Origin: Collinsella sp. AF33-16
Lineage (GTDB): Bacteria; Actinomycetota; Coriobacteriia; Coriobacteriales; Coriobacteriaceae
Direction: 5' to 3'
DNA length: 64,000 nucleotides
NCBI RefSeq assembly: GCF_003475325.1
Contig: NZ_QRQC01000008.1
Coordinates: 1-64,000 of the forward strand
Below, piece after piece: positions 42,954-51,023 of the stretch. Below the pieces are notes generated by a model. The model was not told where the DNA came from. It made no database searches and was given only the letters and a program-made list of their open reading frames with translations. Position 1 is the first letter of the stretch. Each line of letters starts with the position of its first letter. The position numbers and the translations under genes were made by a program.

Positions 42954-44138
42954 GTGGCTAAGGCTAAGGCTAAGGCGAAGAAAAAGACGACGGGGGCGCG
43001 GGCTAAGCGTGATCGTCGTCGGAAGCTCGCGACCGAACCCCCTGCATCTGCTGAGGAGTTGCTGGCGAGTGTACCGGGGCTTGACGCGCTGCAGGACGTT
43101 CCGGCGTTTGATGACCTGCCGATCGATGAAGCTCAGCAGACTGCCTTTGATGATTTCTGCGCACATGCCGAGGAGCCCGAGCAGATGCAGCTTGGCGCCG
43201 TGGTGCGCTTGGATCGCGGGTTTCCACTGGTGGCGACCGCTGACGATACCTTTCGCGCCGAGCATGCCGTGGGGTTTGCCAAGTCGCGCGGCGAGGACGA
43301 GGTCCTTCTGCCTGCCGTGGGCGACCGTGTGGCGGTGCGCCGCGCTCCCGGGCACGATATGGGTGTGATTGAGTGCGTGCTGCCGCGCCGTACGAGCTTT
43401 GAGCGTTGGCGCGGCCGAGCCCGCGGAGAGCGCCAGGTGCTCTGCTCCAACGTGGATAGCGTGCTAATCGTGCAGGCGCTCGGTGCCGGCGAGGTTCTGC
43501 TCGACCGCGTGGCGCGTTCGCTGGTATTGGCGCTCGACTGCGATGCCGAGCCGGTGGTGGTACTCACCAAAGCTGACCGCTGCGATGCCGAGGAGCTCGA
43601 GCGCGATCTGGACCGCGTGCGCCGCCTGGTGGGTCCGGACGTGCGCGTGATCGTGACGTCCTCTGCCGAGGGCCGCGGCCTGGACGAGGTCCGTGCCTGC
43701 GTGCCTGCCGGGAGCTGCGCCATGATTCTGGGCGAGTCGGGTGCCGGCAAGTCGACGCTGCTCAATGCGCTGCTGGGCCACGATACGTTGGCGACCGGCG
43801 GTGTGCGCGAACGCGACGACCAGGGCCGTCACACTACCGTCGCGCGCGTGATGGTGACGCTGCCGGGCGACGCCGGCGTGATCGCCGATGCCCCGGGCCT
43901 GCGCAGCCTACCGCTCGTGGGTCACGAGCGGGGTCTGGCGCGCGCCTTTCCCGAGATTGTCGAGGCATCGCGTGCGTGCCGGTTTGGCGATTGCACGCAT
44001 GTCCATGAGCCGGGTTGCGCCGTTCGCGAGGCCGAGGACGCCGGGCAGATCGACAGCCTGCGTCTGGAAACGTTCCAAAACCTGGCGTCATCCATGCGCG
44101 TGAGCGCTCAAATGCTCGATCCCGATGTCCATCTGTAA
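42954..44138 (+). CDS. rsgA: Ribosome small-subunit-dependent GTPase A
   Basis: Circularly permuted GTPase that checks late 30S maturation. 394 residues: Lys-rich N-tail, OB fold, then G4 TKAD, G1 GESGAGKST, G3 DAPG in permuted order, and the C-terminal zinc site C-x4-CTH-x2-EPGC. The frame is open from 42864, but GTG 42954 follows GGGAGG. Single gene with its own terminator. Confidence 0.94.
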   Translation: MAKAKAKAKKKTTGARAKRDRRRKLATEPPASAEELLASVPGLDALQDVPAFDDLPIDEAQQTAFDDFCAHAEEPEQMQLGAVVRLDRGFPLVATADDTFRAEHAVGFAKSRGEDEVLLPAVGDRVAVRRAPGHDMGVIECVLPRRTSFERWRGRARGERQVLCSNVDSVLIVQALGAGEVLLDRVARSLVLALDCDAEPVVVLTKADRCDAEELERDLDRVRRLVGPDVRVIVTSSAEGRGLDEVRACVPAGSCAMILGESGAGKSTLLNALLGHDTLATGGVRERDDQGRHTTVARVMVTLPGDAGVIADAPGLRSLPLVGHERGLARAFPEIVEASRACRFGDCTHVHEPGCAVREAEDAGQIDSLRLETFQNLASSMRVSAQMLDPDVHL

Positions 44139-44155
44139 TTGATTTTTCCTATGAC

Positions 44156-44190
44156 AGCCGTCTCCCAACTGTTCGGGAGACGGCTTTTTG
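44156..44190 (+). terminator. Terminator after rsgA
   Basis: Stem AGCCGTCTCCC / GGGAGACGGCT with an eight-base loop and five T residues. Confidence 0.9.
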
Positions 44191-44235
44191 CTGCGGAAAA
44201 GCCTCGAAACATGCAGTTTGCTGACGTGCTGACCA

Positions 44236-44292
44236 AAACCTTGCCACGAGCTTGACGGGCTGGTCAGCTTTTGGTCAGCGATTGGTTTGACA
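44236..44292 (+). promoter_or_regulatory. Putative control region of the Tad operon
   Basis: AACCTTGCCA..AGCTTGACGG and GGTCAGCTTTTGGTCAG (44262-44278) repeat elements found at 11640-11687, followed by a consensus -35 TTGACA at 44287-44292. The matching -10 is poor (GATTGC), which suggests an activator-dependent promoter. Confidence 0.45.
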
Positions 44293-44389
44293 TCGAAAAC
44301 CAAGATTGCGATTGCGCCGCTTTGCACTCTGACCGCCCAGACAATGGTGGTACGGGCATTCGCCCGGCACTGCCATGAGAGGAGCGGCC

Positions 44390-45049
44390 GTGAACAAGAG
44401 CAAGCGCATCGCCATCAGTCTGGTCGCGGGCGTGCTCGCTGCTCTGCTCTGCATGGTTTACGGCTCATCGATCCGCTCGCAAGCCGAACAGGTCCAGGCT
44501 GAGACCTTGGCCAAGTACGGTGGCGATCGCGTCGAGGTATGCGTCGCGGCGCGCGATATCGATGTGGGCGAGACCCTCGATGAGACCAATGTCATAACCC
44601 AGGAATGGCTGACGAGCCTGCTGCCGCGTGACGCGGCGACCGAGCTGCGCCAGGTGCGCGGCGACGTGACGACTTCGCGTATTCCCAAAAACGCCGTGAT
44701 CTGCAATGTCTACACCAAGGCCGAGAGCCACAAGCTCGAGGTGCCTAAGGGCAAGGTCGCCGTTTCGGTGGCGGTCGATGCCGAGCACTCGGTCGGCGGC
44801 GCCACGGGCGTGGGCAGCTACGTGGATGTGTATGTGCAAAAAGACGGCGTAACCGATCGGCTGTGCGGCGCGTACGTGATCGATACCAGTGAGGATTCCG
44901 GTGCCACGCGCGAGGGCAAGATCGAATGGGTGACGCTGGCGGCTGACCCCGAAGACGTCAAGGAACTGCTGGGCGCCTCGGGCAAGGGAACGGTCAGCTT
45001 GACGATTCCCGCCACGGCGCGCGGCAAAAAGAGCGGAGGCGACGAGTGA
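44390..45049 (+). CDS. cpaB: CpaB/RcpC-like Flp pilus assembly protein with SAF domain
   Basis: 219 residues: short cytoplasmic start, one helix at about 8-25, then a SAF domain (VAARDIDVGETLDETNV, VPKGKVAVSVAVDA) and VGSYVDVYVQKDG, as in CpaB/RcpC. In Gram-negatives it works with the secretin; here, without a secretin, it probably acts between membrane and wall. GTG 44390 behind GAGAGGAG is preferred to ATG 44375. First gene of a twelve-gene operon, all plus strand and mostly overlapping. Confidence 0.85.
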   Translation: MNKSKRIAISLVAGVLAALLCMVYGSSIRSQAEQVQAETLAKYGGDRVEVCVAARDIDVGETLDETNVITQEWLTSLLPRDAATELRQVRGDVTTSRIPKNAVICNVYTKAESHKLEVPKGKVAVSVAVDAEHSVGGATGVGSYVDVYVQKDGVTDRLCGAYVIDTSEDSGATREGKIEWVTLAADPEDVKELLGASGKGTVSLTIPATARGKKSGGDE

Positions 45050-46698
45050 TGAAGGCGATCTGGCTTGCGTGCTGCGCGTGCGGCGATTACGGGCTGTTGC
45101 AGCGGGAAGTCGAGGGCCGTGACGCGGGTGCACAGGTGCTTCGCGTGGGTGACCTGGACGGGCTGGTTTCCATGGCGCGGGCGTTTCCGTCGCGCCGCGG
45201 GGCTGCCATCATCGCGGCGTCTCTGTTTGATACCGAAGATGTGCGCAAGACTGTTGCGCGCCTGACGGCCGAAGGCCGCGTGAGTCGCGTGGTCGTGTTG
45301 ATAGAAGCGCTCGATCCGTCGGATATCGAGGGGCTGTTTCGCGCGGGGGCGACCGAGGTCATCGCTGCGCACAGTATATGCGGCAACGGGCGCGCGGGCG
45401 AGGGAGCGGTTGATTCCGATCGGCGCATGACGATTGAGCCCGATGCTTTTGTTGATAGGGAACCCGGGGCGCCTCGCGCTACAAGAGGCCCGCGTGTTGA
45501 TGATTATGGAAAAGCGGAAGCCGAGCATGGTCGGCGCCCCCGGAACCCCCTTGTATACGATGACGCTGGAGGGCCGGTGCAGCATGCTGGCGACTCCCCG
45601 GCAGTAGATATGGGATACGTGCACGGCGTGAATCTGGCGGATGAACTCGACGAAGTTGAGGGCCTTGCCGGGTGCGGCGAGTTGTCGCTGATGCAGCATG
45701 AGCAGATTGCGCAGAACGAGCCTGCCTCGCAGACCGAACAAGCTGCCATGCCGGCTTGGACGCAGCGTGTGGTTGCGGCGGGGGAGACGGGGACGCTGTC
45801 ACCGACGCCCGCCCCGCCGCCTCCGATGCCGCCGGCAGACGCTGCCGCTTCGCCGCATCGAGCTCCGGTCATCTGCGCCATTTCGGGTTCGGGCGGTTGC
45901 GGCAAGTCGACGATCGTTGCCACCATGGCACACACATCGTCGCTGTTGGGCTTGCGTGCCGCCGTGCTCGACCTGGACCTGATGTTTGGAAACCTTTACG
46001 ACTTGTTAGGCGTCGATGCTCCGCGCGATATGGCGGCACTTATCGAGCCGTCGGCGGCGGGCACGCTCACCGAGCCGGATATCGTAGCCACATCGATGCG
46101 CGTGGCGCCGGGCGTTACGCTCTGGGGTCCCGTCGCGGCGCCCGAGCAAGCCGAGCTCATGGCACGTCCGGTGGAGCTACTGCTTGATGTTCTGCGTCGC
46201 GAATCCGACGTGGTCTTTATCGATACCTCGGTCTTTTGGGGCGACGCCGTGGCGGCTGCGGTGGCGGCGAGCGACCGTTGCCTGGTCGTTGGCGATGCGG
46301 CGGTGTCGTCCGCGGCATCGGCATCGCGCGTCATTGAACTGGCAGGTCGAGTAGGTGTGCCGCGCACGCGCATGAGCGCCGTGTTCAACCGGTTCGGTGC
46401 GCGCGGGGCAGACGAGGACGTCGCCATGCGCTTTGAGATTGCCTGTGCGTTAAGCTCCAAGATTCGTATCGCCGATGGCGGGCAGGATCTCGCCGCGCTC
46501 ATGGCGTTTGGGCGCGCTGACGAGGCAGTGGGGCAGACCAGCGCTTTTGCGACTAGCGTGCGCGAGGCCACGCGCGAGATGCTCGTGGAACTGGGGTGCG
46601 CCGTCGGCCCTTGGAGCGATATGGTCGCCGACCGTGCAACGCGCACCGAACGCCCGCGTATCCGCCTTCCCTGGTCGCGCGAGGGTGATCAGCGATGA
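45049..46698 (+). CDS. tadZ: TadZ/CpaE-like localisation ATPase
   Basis: 549 residues. A receiver-like N-terminal part (about 1-110), a long disordered linker (about 115-270, rich in Pro/Glu/Ala) and a MinD/ParA-type ATPase domain with GSGGCGKST at about 280-288, VLDLDLMFGNLYDLLG and VVFIDTS. Such proteins place the pilus machine at a cell site. The linker is longer than usual. GTG 45046 is an alternative start; both overlap the cpaB stop. Ends in ATGA overlap with tadA. Confidence 0.88.
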   Translation: MKAIWLACCACGDYGLLQREVEGRDAGAQVLRVGDLDGLVSMARAFPSRRGAAIIAASLFDTEDVRKTVARLTAEGRVSRVVVLIEALDPSDIEGLFRAGATEVIAAHSICGNGRAGEGAVDSDRRMTIEPDAFVDREPGAPRATRGPRVDDYGKAEAEHGRRPRNPLVYDDAGGPVQHAGDSPAVDMGYVHGVNLADELDEVEGLAGCGELSLMQHEQIAQNEPASQTEQAAMPAWTQRVVAAGETGTLSPTPAPPPPMPPADAAASPHRAPVICAISGSGGCGKSTIVATMAHTSSLLGLRAAVLDLDLMFGNLYDLLGVDAPRDMAALIEPSAAGTLTEPDIVATSMRVAPGVTLWGPVAAPEQAELMARPVELLLDVLRRESDVVFIDTSVFWGDAVAAAVAASDRCLVVGDAAVSSAASASRVIELAGRVGVPRTRMSAVFNRFGARGADEDVAMRFEIACALSSKIRIADGGQDLAALMAFGRADEAVGQTSAFATSVREATREMLVELGCAVGPWSDMVADRATRTERPRIRLPWSREGDQR

Positions 46699-48023
46699 GC
46701 CTGCAAACGAGGATTAAGGCTGCCGGCGCTGCGGCGGCGGCAGCGCCTGTAGATGCGGGGCGTCGCCGCGCCGTGAAACGACGCACCAAGCGCGCCGTGA
46801 TGGACCGCATGGGTTACGACGAAGTGGCGCGTATCAGCGCCTATATCGACCCGGCACTTGCCCGCTCGGAATTGCGTCCCGCGGTGGAGGCGGCGCTCAA
46901 TGTTGAGGAGCCGACCGATCTCGCGACGCCCGAGCGCGAGACCATCATCGACGAGATTTTGGATGACGTGGTGGGCTTGGGGCCGTTGCAGCCGCTCATC
47001 GAGGACGACACCGTTACCGAGATCATGATCAACGGCTGCCGCTCGGCTTTCTTTGAATGCGGCGGCGTCTTGTACCCCATCGAGCATGCGTTTGAGGATG
47101 ATGAGCAGATCCGTGTGCTTATCGACCGCATTATCTCGCCACTTGGCCGCCGTATCGACGAGCGCAGCCCCATCGTCAACGCCCGCCTCAAAACGGGCTA
47201 TCGCGTCAACGCGGTGATTCCGCCTGTGGCGATTGACGGACCGATTCTCACCATCCGAAAGTTCTCGGACCGTATCTGCTCGTTGGACGAGCTCGTGGGG
47301 TTGGGATCGCTGCCGCTTTGGTATGCGCAGCTGCTGTCGTGTGCGGTGTCGCTGCGACCGGACCTGGCGGTTGCGGGAGGCACGGGATCTGGTAAGACCA
47401 CCCTGCTCAACGCGTTGTCATGTGAGATTTCCACCGGCGAGCGCATCGTGACGATCGAGGACTCTGCCGAGCTCAAGTTTGCGCATCATCCGCACGTGGT
47501 GCGCCTAGAGGCGCGCGAGGCTTCAATTGAGGGCGAGGGCGCGGTGACGATCCGCGACCTGGTAACTAATGCCCTACGCATGCGCCCCGACCGCATCGTG
47601 GTGGGCGAGGTGCGCGGTGCCGAGTGCTGCGACATGTTGCAGGCCATGAACACGGGCCACGACGGGTCGCTCACCACACTTCATGCGGGTTCAGAACAGG
47701 AGACCGTGGTGCGTCTGACGTTGCTTGCGCGTTATGGCATCGATCTGCCGAGCGAGCTCATCGAGGAGCAGATTGCCATGGCGCTCGACGGCATCGTGAT
47801 GTCCGAGCGCCATGCCGATGGCAGGCGTTTCGTCTCCTCGTATTCGGGGGTGCGACGCGCCGCATCGGGTGGCGTAGAGCTCGAGCGCTATGTGACGTTC
47901 GATGCCGCCGAGCGCACCTGGACGCTTGACCGCGAGCCGCCGTTTATCGCAGAAGGCCTGCGGTCGGGGACGCTCGCACAAGAGGAGGTGGACGAATGGA
48001 GATCACTGTGCCCCTCGTCGTAG
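46695..48023 (+). CDS. tadA: TadA/CpaF pilus assembly ATPase
   Basis: 442 residues, hexameric secretion ATPase of the type II/IV superfamily that powers Flp pilus extension and perhaps retraction. Walker [10 protein letters not shown] at 228-236, Asp box [18 protein letters not shown], Walker [13 protein letters not shown] and the His box [13 protein letters not shown] are intact. N-terminal all-helical part normal. ATGA overlap with tadZ and a 28-base overlap with tadB. Confidence 0.95.
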   Translation: MSLQTRIKAAGAAAAAAPVDAGRRRAVKRRTKRAVMDRMGYDEVARISAYIDPALARSELRPAVEAALNVEEPTDLATPERETIIDEILDDVVGLGPLQPLIEDDTVTEIMINGCRSAFFECGGVLYPIEHAFEDDEQIRVLIDRIISPLGRRIDERSPIVNARLKTGYRVNAVIPPVAIDGPILTIRKFSDRICSLDELVGLGSLPLWYAQLLSCAVSLRPDLAVAGGTGSGKTTLLNALSCEISTGERIVTIEDSAELKFAHHPHVVRLEAREASIEGEGAVTIRDLVTNALRMRPDRIVVGEVRGAECCDMLQAMNTGHDGSLTTLHAGSEQETVVRLTLLARYGIDLPSELIEEQIAMALDGIVMSERHADGRRFVSSYSGVRRAASGGVELERYVTFDAAERTWTLDREPPFIAEGLRSGTLAQEEVDEWRSLCPSS

Positions 48024-48922
48024 GGGGCTTGGCAGGGCTTTCTGTCGCGACGGCGTGCGGGGCGGAACCTCGTGTGCCGCAGGTACCGCCGGCGGAGCTG
48101 GCACGTCAGGCGCTCGAGACGGTGGCAGAGAAGCTGCCGCGTGAGCTGGTGGAAAACGATCTGCTGAAAAAGATCGCCCGTTCGTGGGCATCGCTGGCTC
48201 CGGCGCATCGCCTTGGCCTCGTGATCGAAGATGCTTCGGGACGTTTGGCGTTTCTGCTGCTGTCGAGCGGTGTCTGCTGCGTTTTACTAACGATGGTGTC
48301 GTTATCGCCCCTCGGATTTGCCTTGGGACTTGTTGCTCCGTTTACCGTTGGTGCCGCTCGGGATGGCTTTGAGAGCCGGCGCGAGCAACACGATGCAGAA
48401 GAGGCAATGCCCGAGGCGTTTACCGCACTTTCCATGTCGCTTGCCTCGGGACATTCGCTGGCCCAGGGCATGCGCTTTGTGGGCGCTCATGCGCAAGAGC
48501 CAGTGCATACCGAGTTTTTGCGGGTGGCGGCGGCGATCGATTGCGGCATCTCGGCGACCGACGCGCTCGATGACTTGCTCGTGCGTATCGACGCCCCCGG
48601 TCTTTCGCTTGTGACCTTGGCGCTTAAGGTGTCTCAGCGCACCGGCGCTCCGCTTGCCGACTTACTGTCCGAGGCGTCGAGCATGGTGGGGGAGCGCATT
48701 GAGCTCAAGCGCCGCCTGGATGTTAAGACGTCGCAGGCTCGCATGTCTGCGCATATGGTCGCGGCGATGCCGGCGGGCATGTGCGCGGTGTTGGCGCTGC
48801 TTTCGGCAGATTTTCGTCGCGGTCTTGCGACGCCTGCCGGCGCGGGCGCTGTGGTGCTGGGTCTTGCCCTCAACGCCGTTGCCCTGGTGGTTATCCGGCG
48901 CATTATGCGGGTGGAGCTATGA
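47996..48922 (+). CDS. tadB: TadB pilus platform protein
   Basis: 308 residues, type II secretion F-domain membrane protein. Helices at about 92-125 and at the C-terminus; conserved EAMPEAFTALSMSLASGHSLAQGM and the second-half LALKVSQRTGAPLADLLSEAS. With TadC it forms the inner-membrane platform. ATG 47996 has AGGAGG eight bases upstream, inside tadA. Confidence 0.9.
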   Translation: MEITVPLVVGGLAGLSVATACGAEPRVPQVPPAELARQALETVAEKLPRELVENDLLKKIARSWASLAPAHRLGLVIEDASGRLAFLLLSSGVCCVLLTMVSLSPLGFALGLVAPFTVGAARDGFESRREQHDAEEAMPEAFTALSMSLASGHSLAQGMRFVGAHAQEPVHTEFLRVAAAIDCGISATDALDDLLVRIDAPGLSLVTLALKVSQRTGAPLADLLSEASSMVGERIELKRRLDVKTSQARMSAHMVAAMPAGMCAVLALLSADFRRGLATPAGAGAVVLGLALNAVALVVIRRIMRVEL

Positions 48923-49560
48923 GCGCCCCGGTTGCAGTTGCGGCTTGCCTGTGCGCCCTGAGTGTATTTGTCGCGACGGGTTTGGATCGGGCGGATGCAC
49001 GCAAGATCGCAGGGGCCTGCAAGCGCGAGGCGGTGCTGGTCGCTGCCGCGGGTCGCTCGGTGGTCGATGCTCTGACCGCGCGAGTGAAGGGCGCGGTTGG
49101 AGCGGGCGGCCCGGCGCGAGTGTCGCTCGGCGAAGTGTCCGAGATGATCGATGTTGTGCGCTTGGGTCTTTCGGCCGGTCTTTCGTTTGATGCGGCGCTT
49201 GAGATTTTCTGCGCCAACCGCCGGTCAGTGCTGGCTCTTCGCCTTGAGCGCGCCTGCATGGCGTGGCAGGTGGGCGTGGGCACGCGTGAGGACGAGTTGT
49301 TGGCCGCCGCGCGCGACCTGGACGTGCGAGCGCTCGAGACCTTTGCCATCACGGTGGGGCAGGCGCTCGCCCTGGGTGCCCCACTTGCCGAGACGCTGGC
49401 CGCTCAAAGTCGCGAGATCCGTGCGGCTCATCGCGCCGCGGTCGAGCGCGAGATCGAGCGTGCGCCCGTCAAGCTGTTGATTCCCACCGGCACGCTCATC
49501 TTGCCGGCGTTGCTTCTGTCCATATTGGGCCCGCTGCTGGGAGCAGGCGGGATGATGTAG
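48919..49560 (+). CDS. tadC: TadC pilus platform protein
   Basis: 213 residues, shorter than many TadC but with the T2SF core: EVSEMIDVVRLGLSAGLSFDAALEIF, ITVGQALALGAPLAETLAAQS, and a C-terminal helix LLIPTGTLILPALLLSILGP. ATGA overlap with tadB. The N-terminal helix bundle seems reduced. Confidence 0.88.
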   Translation: MSAPVAVAACLCALSVFVATGLDRADARKIAGACKREAVLVAAAGRSVVDALTARVKGAVGAGGPARVSLGEVSEMIDVVRLGLSAGLSFDAALEIFCANRRSVLALRLERACMAWQVGVGTREDELLAAARDLDVRALETFAITVGQALALGAPLAETLAAQSREIRAAHRAAVEREIERAPVKLLIPTGTLILPALLLSILGPLLGAGGMM

Positions 49561-49570
49561 GGAGGAATAC

Positions 49571-49804
49571 ATGAACACGATGACTGACGCTGCTGGCAAG
49601 GTCCAGGGCTGGGCGTTTTGCCGGGCGGCACATGTTCGTCAGCGCGCCAAGGAACTATTGCAGGAGGAGAGCGCACAGGGTACCACCGAGTATGCCATCT
49701 TGGTCGGCGTGCTCGTGGTGATCGCGATTATCGCCATCGTCGCATTTAAGGGCAAGGTCCAAGATCTATGGAACGCTATCAGCGAGGGCATCAACAGCCT
49801 GTAG
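49571..49804 (+). CDS. flp: Flp-type major pilin
   Basis: 77 residues: a 37-residue leader containing QEESAQG, a cleavage point before TTEYAILVGVLVVIAII, and a short hydrophilic end GKVQDLWNAISEGINSL. The Gly and Glu5-type pattern (G|TTEYA) is the Flp prepilin signature. The leader is longer than the usual 10-25 residues. Strong GGGAGG site. No prepilin peptidase gene is in the window. Confidence 0.92.
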   Translation: MNTMTDAAGKVQGWAFCRAAHVRQRAKELLQEESAQGTTEYAILVGVLVVIAIIAIVAFKGKVQDLWNAISEGINSL

Positions 49805-50331
49805 AGGGCGAGCGCCCCATCGGGGTGCTGCTGGTGTTTGCTTGCCTGACCGTGGCGATAGCGGCGGTGCTTTGGGGGCTTAACGCCGCGCGGCAGCAGC
49901 GTCCTGGGACCGCCTCCGATTTGGGCTCAGATTCGGCGGTGGCGTCTCAAAAAGATGAGATGCGAGATGCGGACGATTCGGATGTCGCTGTCACGGCGCA
50001 AACCTTTCTGCGGACGCTCGACAAGCGGTCTGGCACTGCGACGGATTCGCCTGAGGGCAACGCGATTGCGGTCCGGCTTGCATGGTCCGAGGACCGACCG
50101 ATGACCGAAGCGGCGGCGGATATGCTGCGTGCCTATCGCGAGGTACCCACGGCGCAACTTGCTCTGAGCGGCTATCTCGACATCAAGGGAAACGTGTGGG
50201 GCGCCATCGTGCGCGACGAACGCGGCTGGGTCGATATGGTGACAATTGCCGCGGATGCTGGCGATGCTTCGTGTCGTCTGCGCGCCGTGCGCCTGAGCCC
50301 GCAGGCAACGGACTCAAAGGAGGGATCGTGA
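49768..50331 (+). CDS. Pilus-operon membrane-anchored protein of unknown function
   Basis: 187 residues, overlapping flp by 37 bases. A short cytoplasmic start, one helix at about 19-40, then a soluble outside domain with no motif I know. Present inside the pilus operon between the pilin and the minor pilin-like genes, so likely a minor subunit or assembly factor. Confidence 0.65.
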   Translation: MERYQRGHQQPVEGERPIGVLLVFACLTVAIAAVLWGLNAARQQRPGTASDLGSDSAVASQKDEMRDADDSDVAVTAQTFLRTLDKRSGTATDSPEGNAIAVRLAWSEDRPMTEAAADMLRAYREVPTAQLALSGYLDIKGNVWGAIVRDERGWVDMVTIAADAGDASCRLRAVRLSPQATDSKEGS

Positions 50332-50332
50332 A

Positions 50333-50551
50333 ATGCATGATGTCCTGCGTGAGGAATCTGCCCAGGCGACGGTCGAATACGCCATCGTCACGGTGGCGCT
50401 GTTATCGATCGTGCTGGCGATCGCGGGACTTTGGCGTGCCGGCACCGATGGGCGCTTGGCGGCGCTGGTTGAGCGGGCGGCATCCCATGGCGTTGCCTCG
50501 ACGTCGGTTATCGACGCCGCTGCGGCCGCTAAGGACATCGCGTTGTATTGA
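50333..50551 (+). CDS. Small pilin-like protein
   Basis: 72 residues: MHDVLREESAQATVEYAIV then a hydrophobic helix, the same ESAQxTxEYA layout as the Flp pilin eight hundred bases upstream, but with Ala before the Thr. Probably a minor pilin. GGAGG seven to ten bases upstream of ATG 50333. Confidence 0.8.
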   Translation: MHDVLREESAQATVEYAIVTVALLSIVLAIAGLWRAGTDGRLAALVERAASHGVASTSVIDAAAAAKDIALY

Positions 50552-51023
50552 TGCCGCGCGCGAGGACCGGGCGCAGTCTACGGTCGAGGCCGCTTTTTTG
50601 CTGCCGACGTTTCTGACACTCATCCTTCTCGCGCTGCAACCGGTGTGCCTGCTCTATACGCGCGCGGTCATGGAGTCTGCCGCCGCCGAGACCGCGCGGC
50701 TCATGACCACGACGACGGCGGAGGACGACGATCTTAAGGAGTTCACCCGCCGCCGACTTGCCGCAGTGCCCAACGTTTCGATCTTTCATGCCGGCGGGCC
50801 GTTGTCGTGGGATATCGAGCTTGGCCGGGCCGGTGCGGGTGGCGTCTCGTCCGTGTCCGTTTCCGGCGAGGTCAAGCCGTTGCCTGTGATCGGTGCGTTT
50901 GCGCAGGCTATGGGTGGTACCGCCGAGGGCGGCTACGTTGAGCTCAAGGTCGATGTCTCGTATCAATCGCGTCCCGAATGGCTGGAGGGAGATTATGATT
51001 CGTGGATTGCTGCATGGGATTAG
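50487..51023 (+). CDS. tadE: TadE-like minor pilin
   Basis: DRAQSTVEAAFLLPTFLTLILLALQPVCLLYTRAV is the TadE N-terminal helix pattern, followed by a soluble domain and GGYVELKVDVSYQSRPEWL. The start is unclear: ATG 50487 lies inside the preceding gene (65-base overlap) and has a weak GGGCGG site; the next frame-compatible codon near the signature is ATT 50547. About 160-178 residues either way. Confidence 0.8.
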   Translation: MALPRRRLSTPLRPLRTSRCIDAAREDRAQSTVEAAFLLPTFLTLILLALQPVCLLYTRAVMESAAAETARLMTTTTAEDDDLKEFTRRRLAAVPNVSIFHAGGPLSWDIELGRAGAGGVSSVSVSGEVKPLPVIGAFAQAMGGTAEGGYVELKVDVSYQSRPEWLEGDYDSWIAAWD

